In this document: in pieces, positions 13,101 through 26,400 of the stretch
Layout of the letters: each line of letters opens with the position of its first letter
Numbering within the stretch: the first letter of the stretch is position 1
Assembly (NCBI GenBank): GCA_935421135.1
Contig: OW285187.1
Coordinates: 10,558,929 to 10,622,928 of the forward strand
Direction of reading: 5' to 3'
From: Bugulina stolonifera
Lineage: Eukaryota > Bryozoa > Gymnolaemata > Cheilostomatida > Bugulidae
Length of the DNA: 64,000 nt
Notes under the pieces: model-generated
The model's database searches: none
Told to the model about the DNA's origin: nothing
The model's input: only the letters and a program-made list of their open reading frames with translations
Position numbers and translations under genes: made by a program

Positions 13101-16100
13101 CCCATGTATGCCCACTCCCATCTAATTGTACCCCATGGCCTACCTATCCCATCTACTAGCCAACTACTAGTCTAAGCTAAATCGAAACTACAAGTAAACT
13201 ACACGAGTAAACAAATATCCTAAAACTATTACACTACATGTATTATATGTCTATACTCCGTTGTATACAGTTGTTATAACATTACGTTAGTATACCCCAT
13301 GTACATAGATTTCAATTACTAAAAAAGTTGAATGTTCAAATCTCAAATCTGTCATACTGCCAAAAACACTGCTTGGAAAGATTTTAGAAATAATCATAGT
13401 TGTAAGATTTATTAAATAATAAATCACCTGCATGTACAATTGATTGTACATCTTACTAGTCTACTAACACATGCAGGATCAACGACATGTAGTTAATATT
13501 ATGAAATATGATTCGTGTATCCAAATTTATATTAATCCAGTGAATCACCATCTAATATCATATGTACATGTACATGCATATTGTAAAAGTGAATTCCAAA
13601 ATACTACAATTATTTTGTAGCTAGACAGAATTGAAGGCATGAACACTAAATCAAATAGTAGTGCTGAGAATTTTATTACATAACTTTTTCTCAAGACATG
13701 TGACAGTTTTATTGGAATTGAGGTTATATTTCTCGGAGTGAAACTGAAACCTAAGAGGGTTCGTGAATTCACCGCTGGTGTTTTCCGGCGAGAGGTGCAG
13801 TAGGGACAATTGGGTAGAGTTAGGTTAAACTCAATGGTTTAGCAACATTTAAAACAAATTGAAGCCTATTTTGGAAAATCGGATTTGTCACATGATGCGA
13901 GCCAAAGCACTCAGTGTTTCTAAGGTCAGTAATATAGGCGATGTTTACACTTATGTACATGTATAATATACATATGTTTAATTTCTAATGTACATGCAAG
14001 TGTGATGTCATATAAATTATGTGTATATATATGGAGCTTACTTGTTCTTCTCGATGTCTAAGCATATTCTGCTGGTAACTATGCTGCTGATGGTGTAGAG
14101 CATGATACGGATCGTGGGAGGAAAAGTCTACAGGTTGCTGTGCATGTCCTGGCATATACGGTGGTGGAAAGTATGGTGGCTGAAACTCTGCAGCTGCTGC
14201 AGCTGCTGCTGCACCGGGTGGGTGCGTCAGCCTTGGGGCTCCGACCTGCATGAGTGGTGAGGCTGTGGTACTGCTGGCTAATGCTCCTAATGTAGCTGCA
14301 TTAAAATCTCTTCTCTCCTGTAACATGTAATGGTCACCATGAATACACTTCAAGTCAATAAAAAATCCGTTAAATTTTATCAAATAAAGTTATAGATGCA
14401 TTTACAGGAAAAATAATTTGTTATCTTTATAAACTTGTTATATTACTATTTCCTGTAGTGGCAAACATTATAAATGTTATTAAAATCATGTTACATATAC
14501 AACGTATAATTATGTAGATGGCCTCCCATTCTACATGTTTTAACATTTTAACGTCGTCTTCTCTTGTGTTTTCCTCTTCATGTATAATATATTTTATGTG
14601 CTGAAATATACTAAACTAAAAATTGCAAGAAATCTACATATACTTATTTGATGCAGGAAATTTTACTAATGATATTTATATTTATATGATTGTTACACTA
14701 CTGAAATAGGCTTGAACCTGGTCTCACTCCTGTTGTGGAAGCAAAGTAAACATTTTACTAACGGCCAAAAATCATATGGAAAATTCCAAAATCGTACTGC
14801 CTTACATTATGTTTATGTCAGCACATTCCATATACATATACATTGTATTACTAGCAAATATCATACAATTTTCAGACTCAGTCCGTCATTATTCCCTCTT
14901 GCTGGAATGATCGAAGCAAGTTTACCCTATGCATAGTGCACAAGTACATGCAGCTGTAGGCATACAAGTATCTGTGTTATAAACTACCCAGTACATGTAC
15001 ATGTTTTAAACAATGTAACATGGTATTATATTATCACAAGTTGAACTAAGAAATTTTCAAAAAGTCGATATAGGAAACTACAGTATATTATAATATCAAT
15101 TATTAAAAATAACGTAAGATGAAAATCAATGGATAATTATGTAAGAAAGACTATACTGTCTAATAACATTAAACTAGAATTATTTATAGATTGCCAGAGA
15201 ATTCAAATTTAAATTTATAATTTAGTTTATAATTAAATATAAGTGGAACTTACGAGTTGATAATGAGTAGCAATTGGCATGACTACAGTTAGCAAACTAC
15301 TAATGGCTTATGAATGCATCTCATTCAACATCCCACAGTGCATCTAACCACCACTCTACTGCTAACAATGGTTGACCATGAAGCACAAAAAATACCCACA
15401 AGCAATTTTCACTCTACAAGTGTGACTTAATAAATAATGCTACAAACAATTAGCTTGAGCTGTTAGCCTTGAGGCTAGATTTAGCTGTACAATATACTCT
15501 GTTATAAGATAATGATTAATTGATAAGATATAAAAGCAATTTATATTTATCTTTTAATTGTTTTATATCAGCGTATATATTATACATTATCACCCAAGAC
15601 TAACAATTTTATTAATAGCTTAAAATTCACACAAAATGAGTTATTAATATTTAAAATAGTGCACTTGTTAAAATGATATTCACCATTTCTTGCTGGGAGC
15701 TGCTGCTGAAGCGGTTAATTGCTGCCGTGATGCCATTATTCCTACAGTTATATACCATTCCACTACTTCCACTTCCATTACACTGAGTCTGAACATTGTT
15801 ATTCAGCTCTTGTGTTGTGTGTATATATTTGGCTGCCATATTTAAATGAGCAAAATTGCCTTCACTTACTACAAATTTTCTCTTACTACAAACAATATTT
15901 GTCTTGCTCGCACTGTTACTGACTAGAGCCATTAATAGCAATATTATAAATAAAGAATTAGTAAAATATTTTCTAACACAACTATGAGATAATAATGCTC
16001 TTTAGTAAACAAATCTTTACACCCAGAAGTCATGAATTCAGAAGGCATAACAGCCAGTCATAGCCAACCTGAGGCTAGCTCTAAACTCCGCCTTAATAAT

Positions 16101-19100
16101 GAACACAGCCAATGAAAATTAATGCAACTAGAAACAAAGATGTAGAGATGCACTCTGTTTCTTTAGTAAAACAATTAACATTTCTGTTTGACACTCTAAG
16201 CTAATTTTCCACTTAAATAATAGAAATAGTTGTAGTATTCCTTTTTGCTGTGATGTAGCAAATGTAAGTTAATAGGGGCTTCCCATGGATTCTAGTCATT
16301 CAGTTATTGGATGTAACAAGTGACATGGGATAAGTTTCTCAATGTATCATCCATGATATAAAATCTTCTGATATTTAGTCAACTTTGACACAGTTTTATA
16401 TAATATGTGAAATACAATATAATTTTATAATGCGTAATCGGACATCAAATTGATTTATTATTAGCTAATTTAATACATTTTGTGGACCTATAGTATTATA
16501 TACAATATATATTATACTATAGGTCTACAAGTCTATAATCATGCATCTAAATAGCAGTAGCTAACCGTCCCTGCATTGCCATATATTTAAGTATATATAT
16601 ACTTCATGGAAAAATATAAATACAACATTATATAAAATTTAGAATGCTTTACGATAGAATGCTTCATTGTGATCCGTTGACTTGTTAAAATATTTTTAGC
16701 TGATACAGTGTCAAACTATTAGCAGAATTCACATAGAGAAAAACAGGCTAGGCAAATGCCTAAAATCTTGACAGAAATTTTTGCTTTCTATACTTATTTT
16801 TGTCAACTTCACAACTGCCAATTGTCATATTTACTGAATAAAAATATTTTAATATGCCACTCAGAGATGTCTGCCTTGAGGTTTATACTTAAAAATTCTC
16901 TAAAGAAAGAAAATAATGGGCTAAACAATTATACTCTTCTACCCTCTTCAGGTCCTTCACTAAATAATATACCTTTTATTTATTGAGGCCATATTCATGT
17001 GTAATTGGACATGTTAAGATTTTCAAGGCTTTTATACCCAGAATTTATTAACCACAATGACTAATTACTGAAAATAAAAGGCTTTAGATTCAATGTTAAC
17101 ATTCCTTGTGATAAAACTCCGGTGAATATAATATACAGTGCATATGTAACAGAATGTATATGTGACAGTATTTGCATTTATAGAGAGAACGTAACTCCTA
17201 TTATACTGCATATGATTGGAGGCTTGTCAGGATCATGTGTACGTCACCTGCCTACATCCTCCTATATGGCATCAATGATTTAAATGTTTCATTATAATAT
17301 AAATTATTGGGTGTGTCATCTGGTAATATTGAAAATAAACTGGAAATATAATAATAATAAAAGATTAGCAGTATTTTTCTTTTGCTCCTAAATTAAATAT
17401 CAAATTCTATACATTATGCATGCATACAGGTACGGTATACACATATATTATATTATGCATGTATGGTATGCACGTACATGCATTGAAAAGAGTACCACCT
17501 TTATAATTTTATACACATTGGAAATGCAAAGGCGTTCAACTATTTTGTAACTTCAAGACAAATTTTTTTAGCGTTTTTGAATTTTTTTGGCTTATATTGG
17601 ATAATGCAGTAAAACCATTTATCCTTTTCTTTGGTGGTATTTATACCAATAGAAGCCAATACTACTATGACTTGTATTACAGAGCATGTAACTTTGTAAT
17701 ACCAATACTACTATGTACTACAGAGCATGTAACTTTGTAATACCAATACTACTATGGAATATTTAGGAATGTGATCTTCAAATCTTTACACATGAAGAAT
17801 ATTATTAAAAGAATGTGGTAAAGTCTGGATTTATATTTGTGATAGTACGTCTTAATAACAGTACTACATATCAATTGTAAATATACATTATAATTGTAGA
17901 GCCAACAGTTCACAGTTAATAGACGTACGTGTAGAAAGGGAATATCTGAATATATGATGCATTAAATAGAATAATAAGTTTTACATAAAACTGTATTTTG
18001 AAAAGTTGTATAAAATTGCACCCCTTATACATGTATGTTTTTATCAGCTTGTAATGTGACATAGCACGCTAATTAAGCAATTACCATATAAGGTGATATA
18101 TCTACATGTACATGTACATGTACATGCATAATGATTTTTGCATTTAATGACATTTTTGTACCACCTTTACTACCATTCAAAGCTTGATTTAATTCCTGCC
18201 CCAAATAAAGCTTTACTTTTTGTTAAAAATCAAATTTCTACGAAATGACTGTTTATATCAACTACAGATTTTAATGGCATACATTTATAAGTGGGTGGTG
18301 TGCTCAAATCGTTAAAGTCCCATACTGCCATGTAGTGTACTTTATATCTGTATTACTAACTGCATTACTGTATTACTACATTATTGCGCTACTGTATTAC
18401 TACCGTACAGTATTACATAATACCTTTATACACGGCAATGCGATAGCATCCTGTTACCGGAATAAAAATGGTTGTAGTATTGTAGGACTGTAGCCATATA
18501 CACAGTATTATATGTGATATAATAATATGCACCACCTACCTAGTGGTGAATATATGTACACAGTAGTCAAGACAGGAGTAAGAATGTGAGATGATATTGA
18601 ATAATATGAATTACATGAAATTGTAATATGACTTTATCTATGTTACATCTGTCTAGCCAACATATTTATATTTTATGCAAGTAAATGTTCCCTATAAGTA
18701 TATTGTACATAAATATGAGCAGTTAGGTCAACACTGTGCCTCGCTATTGGAGCAGGCATGTGCACACAACACTATACAACATATATTATACTTTAATATT
18801 GAAATAATATCAATAGATCAATAACACTGACACACTATAAGGCAGACGCAACTATCTGTAGTCATCATATTTCATGTATGAGCTATTTTTTCGCTGCGTC
18901 TATGTACATGTAACATGTGAACTTTCTCTAAAATTAAGTACATAGTCTACTCTACATGTAAATTCTTTGTTAGAAGAGCTGGATACAGCATATGCATATG
19001 TACATGTATCTGAGTCTACTCAAATAAACATGTGCTAAAATAGAATTAATAAACTGCGCTAGTGGCCTGCCACCTAATGCAAATGTATGTCAGCATTTAA

Positions 19101-22100
19101 CTCTAGCTAACTTTAAAATTGGAGTATTACATGTAAGGCAATTGAGACTATTCGTAGTTTGATTACAAATTTGTGTAAATGTACAGACATATTATATGTT
19201 GTAGAATATTAAATGACCGTATGTTGTGTTGTAAGCTGAACTTTTTTCTACCTCCTTAGCCATTAAAACATTATATTTCATAAAATAAACACTTCTCTCA
19301 GATTTTAAATAGGCCAAATTCTACATACACTGCATTATACCACCTCTACTGACTAATGCGTTACTACTCATATTGTCTGTTTGTTCGTTTGTTCGTTTTT
19401 CCTCTATAAAACACATATATTTTATATAATAATTATCCTTAGGGGGGGGGGAAGAAATTTCCAAATTTTTTAATTGACCATTACACAGTTGTTTAGATAA
19501 CGACAGTGTATCATCATTTCACATCAAAAACTAAGAAGTTTTAGCAAATTTTATTCTTTAACATGGTGCAATCGTTTTTATAGCCATAGTTTTGGACGTT
19601 AAAGAAATGTATTATTATCAAATGATGATTATAAATGGAGAGTAAATTAAATAGGAGTATCTAGTTCAAGTGGCATATTATTATCACTTAATTGCACTAC
19701 TTTAGCAAACCAATTTACTGCTGCTTGAGAATTAGTCTATACACCAATCAGTACAATAGGAATATGAACCCTAACATGTACACTTCTCATCTACTTGATA
19801 ACAAGATATACACCACTCTCTGTAAATACTATCCCAACTGATAAACGGAGATAATTAGGTTAGTGACAACTCCCTTATGTCACAGGACGCATATAATGAA
19901 ATAAAAAATGAGAGAAAACTTGAAAAGCAACTTGAAAAGCGGGCAAGTATTTGTTATAACTCCTTAATGCCCATCTTTACTCTGATATGCAAACTCATAG
20001 ACAAAGAGAACAGATGTGCACAACTTTTACATTCCGTCATGAATATTTTGCGTAATTTTTCGTAAGAAATAGAAAGTATGAGATTTTTTCAATTAATAAC
20101 TGCTAGATTAATTGATTTCCTGTGCTAACCTAATCATCATAATAATAATTTTTAACGAAATTTGCTTGAGGCTATTGACTTGTCGTATGATGCGATCAGC
20201 CTTCGTATCACCTAACAGATTGCGTGTTAAAGATGTGAAAGAAAACTATTACATGTACTACAACTAGCATGTGTTCCTTGAGCACACATAAGATATTATA
20301 TGTATTGAGCTAGAACTAGTTGTACGACATAATTAAGGTGTGTTTTAAGCTTTATCCAATGGCTTCAGATAACAAGTTATACAACATACTAGTCAGAAGA
20401 TATGTAGTTTGACTCACTAGTCCTGCAGTTAATTATAAATGTCTACTGTAAGGTTATACTTCACGTACCTGTATGATATAATCAGCTTCCAGACAATGTT
20501 ATATTCTCACCTCACTTCTGACAAAATACCTTCGAGGCCAAATGATCAAACTCAAATACTCTTGTACTTTGTACTTAATCATACACAATACAGCAATTTT
20601 ATTGAGTGCATATTTTCATAAACGGATATTGTTTTTGTTACAGCAATATTGATTGGTTAAAATCAAACCTATCCGTCGTTGCTTCAACGCGAATTGAATT
20701 GATAATTGCTACAATTTAACAGACATCAACCATCCCTGCAGGAATTGACCAAACCTAAATAAGATTTACTCACTTTCCCTGTTATTGAATTATTTTTTCT
20801 ACCACAGAGCCGAAGACGCATGTCTGCCCCTGTCTCCCTCCCATGCTGAGTCTAACAAAAAGACTCACTCCCTCAACACCAATTATGGTTTTGAGTTACA
20901 AAATTAATCGGTTTTGCTCCCCTGCTAACATGATGCATCAAAACAATCAAAATATTTTAATTACAGCATTTTGTGGCAAGTCTCTAGAACTGGTCTACAA
21001 AATTATCTATTTTTTCTCATGTTTGAATGTTTAATAATTGAAACAATTTTCTCTGCTAGGGCCACTTGAGTAGCCACCATCAATACAACACTTCATTACT
21101 ATAAACAATGTGCACATTTTCAAGGTTTTATAGCTTTTCTATAATTATACAAATGTAGGTAAAAAATAATTTCAACTTCCACTCTATATTTGTAAGTGTG
21201 TTAATTGTACCCACAGCATGTGTTATGCAAGTGCATTCTTTCCCTCCCAAACTCTGTAGCGCATATACATTGTATATGGATACGTACACTTTTAACAGTG
21301 TTAGTGCATCTATATAATTTTGTGTACTTTGCATCTATAATATGCACGTAAAATAATGTTATGATCACTTTAGCTAAAACTGTTAGTGGCTTACAGTAAA
21401 GTACACTATGTAATAATATTATTTGCCTTTATTACATAATTTGCATTTCTTTATCAACTTTTATTAAATGGGTTAATCTAATTTTCACTGAAATTAATCT
21501 ACACTACACTACATGCACACAATATTGTATTTAGTTAAAACATACAGCATACATGTTATATATAATACAAGAATAAATTTAGCAGTTATTACGTGCATTG
21601 TACGTTACAGGCCTTCGACAACCTTATAGTTCTGATAAATGACGGGAATTTATGTATTTACTCGTACCTTTTAGCCATTAGGCCTATCTACATAATATAT
21701 GCTGTATATGTACATGAATACATCTTGAGGATTAAAGAAATGACAAAGTAGAACAGGTTATCCTCTTATACTAATGGATGTTAGATCTCCAGAAGTTTGC
21801 AAGACACAGTTCACTAGATAAGCACATATTGTATACTTTCTAAGTCAAATAAGAGCATATGCCATCTCAAACACCACTTATTATCATTTTTACAGTTCCT
21901 CAATACAATACAATAATTTTTCATTAATGTTGGGCTATTTAAAGATGTCCATATTGTCTGTAGAATATTTATTGTGTCATACTCATTGAAATTTCTATTT
22001 GACAGCATCACAGTTTAAAGTTTACCCATAGGCTATTAAACAGTAAAGTTTAATTGAGTCGTATAATGTAAGGTGAGACCTAACTGTTTCTTTATTTGCA

Positions 22101-23359
22101 CTAAGTGTATGCATTAAGTAGTTACTCCTCTCTAATCCGTTTATACTATTCACACTTGTTTGTAGTTTGAAAGGATTTCCACACATTTACTGCAAGATAT
22201 AGATAATCTGTAGATATTAACAGCCTTCGTTTTCTTCATCTATTAAACACAATTAATATAGCCAGAGGGAGATTTTTAAGTTAATGATTGAGTAGGCTGC
22301 TAGTAGTTGTTCGTTACTAACCGGATATGGTAACATGAAATGTATCAGATAGTAATTTGAATAATAATGGAAACGTTAAAACAATCCGCACAATGAAAGT
22401 TTTATGGTTCAAATGAACGCAGAACTTTATATACCTTCAGGCTAGCCGTGTTTTTTCTCAATGAAAGACTGCTGGAACAAAGCAAGACAGAGATACAAGT
22501 AGATTACGTTGCACTGTCTGTTACATAACAATAGCTAATACTTTTTCTGTAGTCTCATAACCTACCCAGAATTATATACTGAAAAGTGAAAAATTATTAA
22601 AAATATAATTATGATGTTACATGTACACTTTATATCTATAAGTCTGCTAGTTCAATTCATAAACTCTTCTGCATTAAATTTGTCATAATATAGATGTATA
22701 TGTATATTTTCCATTTTTATTCTGGCGGAGAATAAGTCCAGGGAACTTTTGTCCAGAAAGCAAGTAGTTAAAATACAAAAATTAGGATTACAGTATAGTA
22801 CATTATAGTCAAATATTTTTATTGTATTCTTTATTTTTATCAAAAAACATGTAATATAAATAATTTTAATGTAGGCCTATATTTACTTGCTAGTTTTCTG
22901 CATGGTAAGTGTTAACATGGATATCATATCTGTACAAGTGGAATGAAGTAATATATTTTAGCGCCTCTAAGGCCTCCATGGTTTTGTTATTCAAATTTTT
23001 GAATTAAGGAATTTGACTTGAGTCGTATTGTTGCTGTGAGAGCCCTGGTATTTTATGCCACAAGTTACATGAATTAACATTATGAACCATATACAATGCC
23101 ACATTACTCTCTAATATACATCTCACATACAAAAGAATGATTTTTCTTTGCAGATAATTAAATGAAAGTACATGTAACAAAACTAATATTCGAAACACAT
23201 AATACTAAATATTATGTACTTTTGATATGTGCTTTTGTGTACAATGTACTAATGTCGCTGTAAATAATACCCCATTCAAGTATAAATACAAAAGGACATA
23301 ACATGATGTAATACAGCACTTACCTGCCAAGAATTGGAGTGGTCAAGCAGGAATGACAT
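6844..23359 (-). CDS. TFAP2: AP-2 family transcription factor (TFAP2 orthologue)
   Basis: AP-2 proteins bind GCC(N3)GGC sites as dimers through a C-terminal basic helix-span-helix and activate developmental genes in the nucleus. Coding exons in transcript order are 23359-23324 or 15839-15684 (alternative first exons), then 14317-14042, 11915-11757, 9974-9935, 9394-9196, 8990-8872, 8590-8449 and 7135-6844. All junctions keep frame. The product is about 420 aa (first start) or 460 aa (second), close to vertebrate AP-2 at about 437. [10 protein letters not shown] (57-66) is the conserved PY activation motif. RRDYMRRPD matches the conserved linker. From VFCSVPGRL (about 192) to the end, the DNA-binding and dimerisation region is nearly vertebrate-like ([43 protein letters not shown]). 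Identification is secure; which vertebrate paralogue is closest cannot be said and is probably not meaningful. Confidence 0.95.
8449..8590 (-). CDS. TFAP2: AP-2 span-region exon
   Basis: It encodes [20 protein letters not shown] and TRKNMVLAA. The last two bases (AA) make Lys with the first G of the next exon. Confidence 0.95.
8872..8990 (-). CDS. TFAP2: AP-2 DNA-binding exon 2
   Basis: It encodes [14 protein letters not shown] and [17 protein letters not shown], the basic segment and first helix of the helix-span-helix. Confidence 0.97.
9196..9394 (-). CDS. TFAP2: AP-2 DNA-binding exon 1
   Basis: It encodes the start of the conserved domain: [27 protein letters not shown] and [12 protein letters not shown], with a phase-2 donor after AGAAG. 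Confidence 0.97.
9935..9974 (-). CDS. TFAP2: AP-2 40-bp micro-exon
   Basis: The acceptor is attttttag and the donor gtgagtt. It encodes [13 protein letters not shown] plus one base, and joins both neighbours in frame. Confidence 0.85.
9975..11756 (-). other. AP-2 intron, no further feature seen
   Basis: This is AT-rich, without a credible exon or transposon end on either strand. Confidence 0.5.
11757..11915 (-). CDS. TFAP2: AP-2 linker exon (RRDYMRRPD)
   Basis: This is 53 codons, phase 0 at both ends: [11 protein letters not shown], then [12 protein letters not shown], an AP-2 signature, and a Met/Ser/Gln-rich end. Confidence 0.9.
12084..12453. repeat. 185-bp tandem duplication in an AP-2 intron
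   Basis: The block starting aatgtacatgtatgtgtact at 12084 recurs almost exactly at 12269 and ends with caacatcagcacct. The flank 11940-12080 is a related TATGTGTATATG simple repeat. Open frames across it are repeat artefacts. Confidence 0.9.
12515..13110 (+). repeat. CCTCAGTCCCC-type repeats in an AP-2 intron
   Basis: An 18-21 bp unit (cctcggcctcagtccccat) is repeated at 12515-12590. At 12935-13110 a roughly 68-bp unit recurs (gaccactgtaacacctagcctcagtcccc), in about three diverged copies. Confidence 0.75.
14042..14317 (-). CDS. TFAP2: AP-2 activation-domain exon
   Basis: This is 92 codons, phase 0 at both ends. It contains an eight-alanine run, the [10 protein letters not shown] motif and a His/Gln-rich stretch ([11 protein letters not shown]) like the DPYSLNPLH region of vertebrate AP-2. 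Confidence 0.9.
14318..15683 (-). other. AP-2 intron downstream of exon B, no further feature seen
   Basis: This is AT-rich, with no coding signal beyond AP-2 on either strand. Confidence 0.45.
15684..15839 (-). CDS. TFAP2: AP-2 alternative first coding exon B
   Basis: Coding from ATG at 15839 (aatATGGCAGCC context) gives 52 residues ([10 protein letters not shown]... SSSSQQEM) and ends with the donor gtgaat in phase 0. It splices in frame to the same exon (ERRDFNAAT) as exon A. The frame is open further upstream to an ATG at 15941, so the protein could start 34 residues earlier. That the segment is used as an exon is inference from frame, donor and Asn/Ser-rich composition. Confidence 0.6.
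15942..23323 (-). other. Long AP-2 intron between alternative first exons
   Basis: No additional exon could be supported. It contains a hairpin with an 11-bp perfect outer stem (GACCTATAGTA / TACTATAGGTC) at 16485-16525, a three-copy repeat of ccaatactactatg with attached sequence at 17656-17757, and a TACATG array at 18101-18127. Open frames here are short and AT-rich, with no recognisable protein. Confidence 0.5.
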
Positions 23360-23410
23360 CTCTGCAGCACTGGATGATAGATATGCTGCTAGCAGATGCC
23401 AGCAGGTTCC
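23324..23410 (-). CDS. TFAP2: AP-2 alternative first coding exon A ([12 protein letters not shown])
   Basis: The exon runs from an acceptor at 23411-23412 (ttttacatag) to a strong donor gtaagtg after 23324; coding is 23359-23324. It gives 12 residues ending in WQ in phase 0, matching the vertebrate TFAP2A first exon (MSILAKMGDWQ) in form and junction. Its own acceptor implies at least one upstream non-coding exon. Confidence 0.8.
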
Positions 23411-26400
23411 CTATGTAAAATAAATCCTTGATCAAGATCTGTCAGGTAATCTCCAGGTATTGCCACTTGACAGTCTCCTAGATGATATAGAATATAAAAG
23501 TGCACTTGTATGAGAACAGCCAGCACAGCAGGCAAACACATACACGTTATGTTAGGCATTGGAGTCAACTAAATCCATGAGCAACATAAATTAAGGAGGC
23601 GATGGATTCCATAGTTTGGTTAACTCTTCTATAAGACATGTGCCTGTAAGCTCGACTGTGATTGGTTAATGGCTAGATTAGAGCCTGGGGCCATGAGGGA
23701 ACTATAATGGATTTTTTTGTGTTTCATACTACAATGTTGGTGTCAACAATGTGTAGTAGTTAGCCACAGCCTAAGTGGACTATCTTATGAGATTTTTATG
23801 ATAAGGGATCATAATATACAGTTGCAGTTATGGTACACCGTGGACAGGGAAGAACAGTGAAGTTCCTCAATGTCATAACATACTTATCTACATGAATAAA
23901 CCACTTAGAAAGTGGTTTTGTTTAAACAAATCTCTTAAAACTAGCACTTTAATTAATTATATACATCTAAGTATTTGAAGTTTAACTTTCAATTAGAACT
24001 TTAAAAGCTGGAATTTTTATCTCAAATATTGACATACATGTAGTTTTATATTACTGTGATTTTGTGGTGTAATTATATAATATGCTATCAACTGCATAAC
24101 TGACAAATCCAACATCTAAGAACTATGGCATTAAGTACTACGCGCAGGTACTTCATTGCTGTGATATAAAATATAAAGTATGTCTTCTGCGCATCAACAA
24201 ACTTATGTAGATTCGTAATATTATGATGTGTAACCAACCATCCTTCTATGTATGTGATGTACAATTATTGATCGCCAAATTTTAAAAGTGCATTCTAAGG
24301 ACCCAGACATGTAGATACCATGTCTGCTGACGCTGCTAATCGGAGCACACCAAAGGATGCATTTCTACATATATTTAATTATGTACATAGTTAAATTAGC
24401 GTTCTGATATTTATTAATTTATTGTTCATTACTATAATATCATCGTTCATAAAAATATTTGCTACCTTATGCTGCATTAACTGTAGCATATGGAGATACA
24501 AACGAGAAAGAAAATAACATATTCAATACTGGTGCATCGTGACGTACTCGGATGTGGAACGTGTGACGGCTAAAATAGTAAATTCAATAATTTGTCAATT
24601 TGATTTATGATAGCATCATAATTTTTTCCAAAGCAAGAATTCTTGCTATTCACTACTTCAATCAACAACATACTACACATGTACATCCTGTAGATCAAAT
24701 TTTATTGTACATGTAACTGTAACCAATTCTATAACATTACGATTGTATTCTAAATAAAATATTTGATGATAATGTGATTCGAGCATTTACATTACTAACT
24801 TACAATATATTATAATGGTTTACCTGCAGTGCATGGAAAAACAAAAATTCTCTTAATCTCAAAATCTTCCCAACAGTGACTCCACAAAATAGAGTTTGTA
24901 GTCAGACTAAACTGAATAGTGGTTTAAAATGGCAGCAGTATAATTGCTACATGTGATCTGCAACTTCCTCCAATATTTGCATTCTGTTAGCGAAACTTAA
25001 GTATCACACGATACCTGAAGGCTGATAATGTCACTCTGATCTGCTGCACTGCACGTCAATGACCGACAGTCACCACAAATCTAGTGCATGAAACGTAAAA
25101 ACGTATGCTGTGCAGACAAAATGGCTGCCAGCTATTTATACAAATAGTATAGACAACGATACTAAAAGTGATACCTCGATTTCTCTCGCTATGCCCTCTC
25201 AACGTATAGGTGTTGAGTGAATTAAACCACCTACCTGGCCCTCAGCTATCTAAGTCAATGAACGGCTCATGTAGGCTAATAGTATGTTTGACGATGTAAA
25301 TCGAGACAGGGAATTAATTTGGCACGAGTTCCATGCATAGAAACATGTATGTCCTCAGGGTGTACATTTGGTACAAAAGAAAACTGAAAGTCAGATTTTA
25401 ATGTGTATCTATATCAATGTCACGGGCAATAAATAGCGAGAATATAAATTTGTAGGCGACGGATAGGGGCCTTCCCTAGGACTAGAAAAGCATAGGTTGG
25501 CCAACATACAATAGTGGGAATAAAGATGAGTGAACAAAGGAGACTAATAGTGGAACAATAGTTTAATGACAGTTGCGCCAATTAAAGTTGTATTTGCAAA
25601 CCATAATTGCAGGTATTAAAATAATAATAAATAGGTCTTTGGTTTTTTCTTTACATTTGTATGTTTTGTATATTTTTTATCTTTTTCAATCAGAAAATCT
25701 CAGTGTCGACGGGACGAAAAAACGAAAATATCGATTGACACAAGGCGCAGAAGGAATAAAACGTGAAAACTCGCCTCTGGCTACAAACTATAAATTGAAA
25801 GTGACTATATGGAATTCTGGCACAATTATCACTGACAGCCTTTAGCAAAAGTCATTTCATATACAAAGATTAATATTTGATGTGTTGACATTACGAGTAA
25901 ATTACAAATGTGCATTGTAAGTACCCTAGTTGTAAGTAGGGTCAGCCATATTCATTTTTTACACTGATCTGAATGAAGATATAAAAGTAACACTGTAATG
26001 AATAGAGCTATAGAAAGTATTGTTAATTGGACAATGTTTTATTACAAGGACATATAAGGACTATTATGATAAATCTATTCAATGGAAACAATCCACTACA
26101 GAATTGAATAAAATGGAGTCAATAGATGATACATTTTGTATACAATATTAATAATTATATTATGAAATCGGTAAAAAATATTTTACAAGTTACTAGACTC
26201 AGCTGTAAATGGGGAATACCAGCACAAATACACGTTCTATATATTACCCGATGTTTAATTTTTGACCCTTCTGCGATAACCACAAGACACCTTATAATTG
26301 AGGTTCAGAAAAGTTTACCTCTGTTAAACAATATGTTGATATACAAGAACAAAACATCGTCTCCTATAATTGCAGTAATTAAGTACATTGATCTACATTT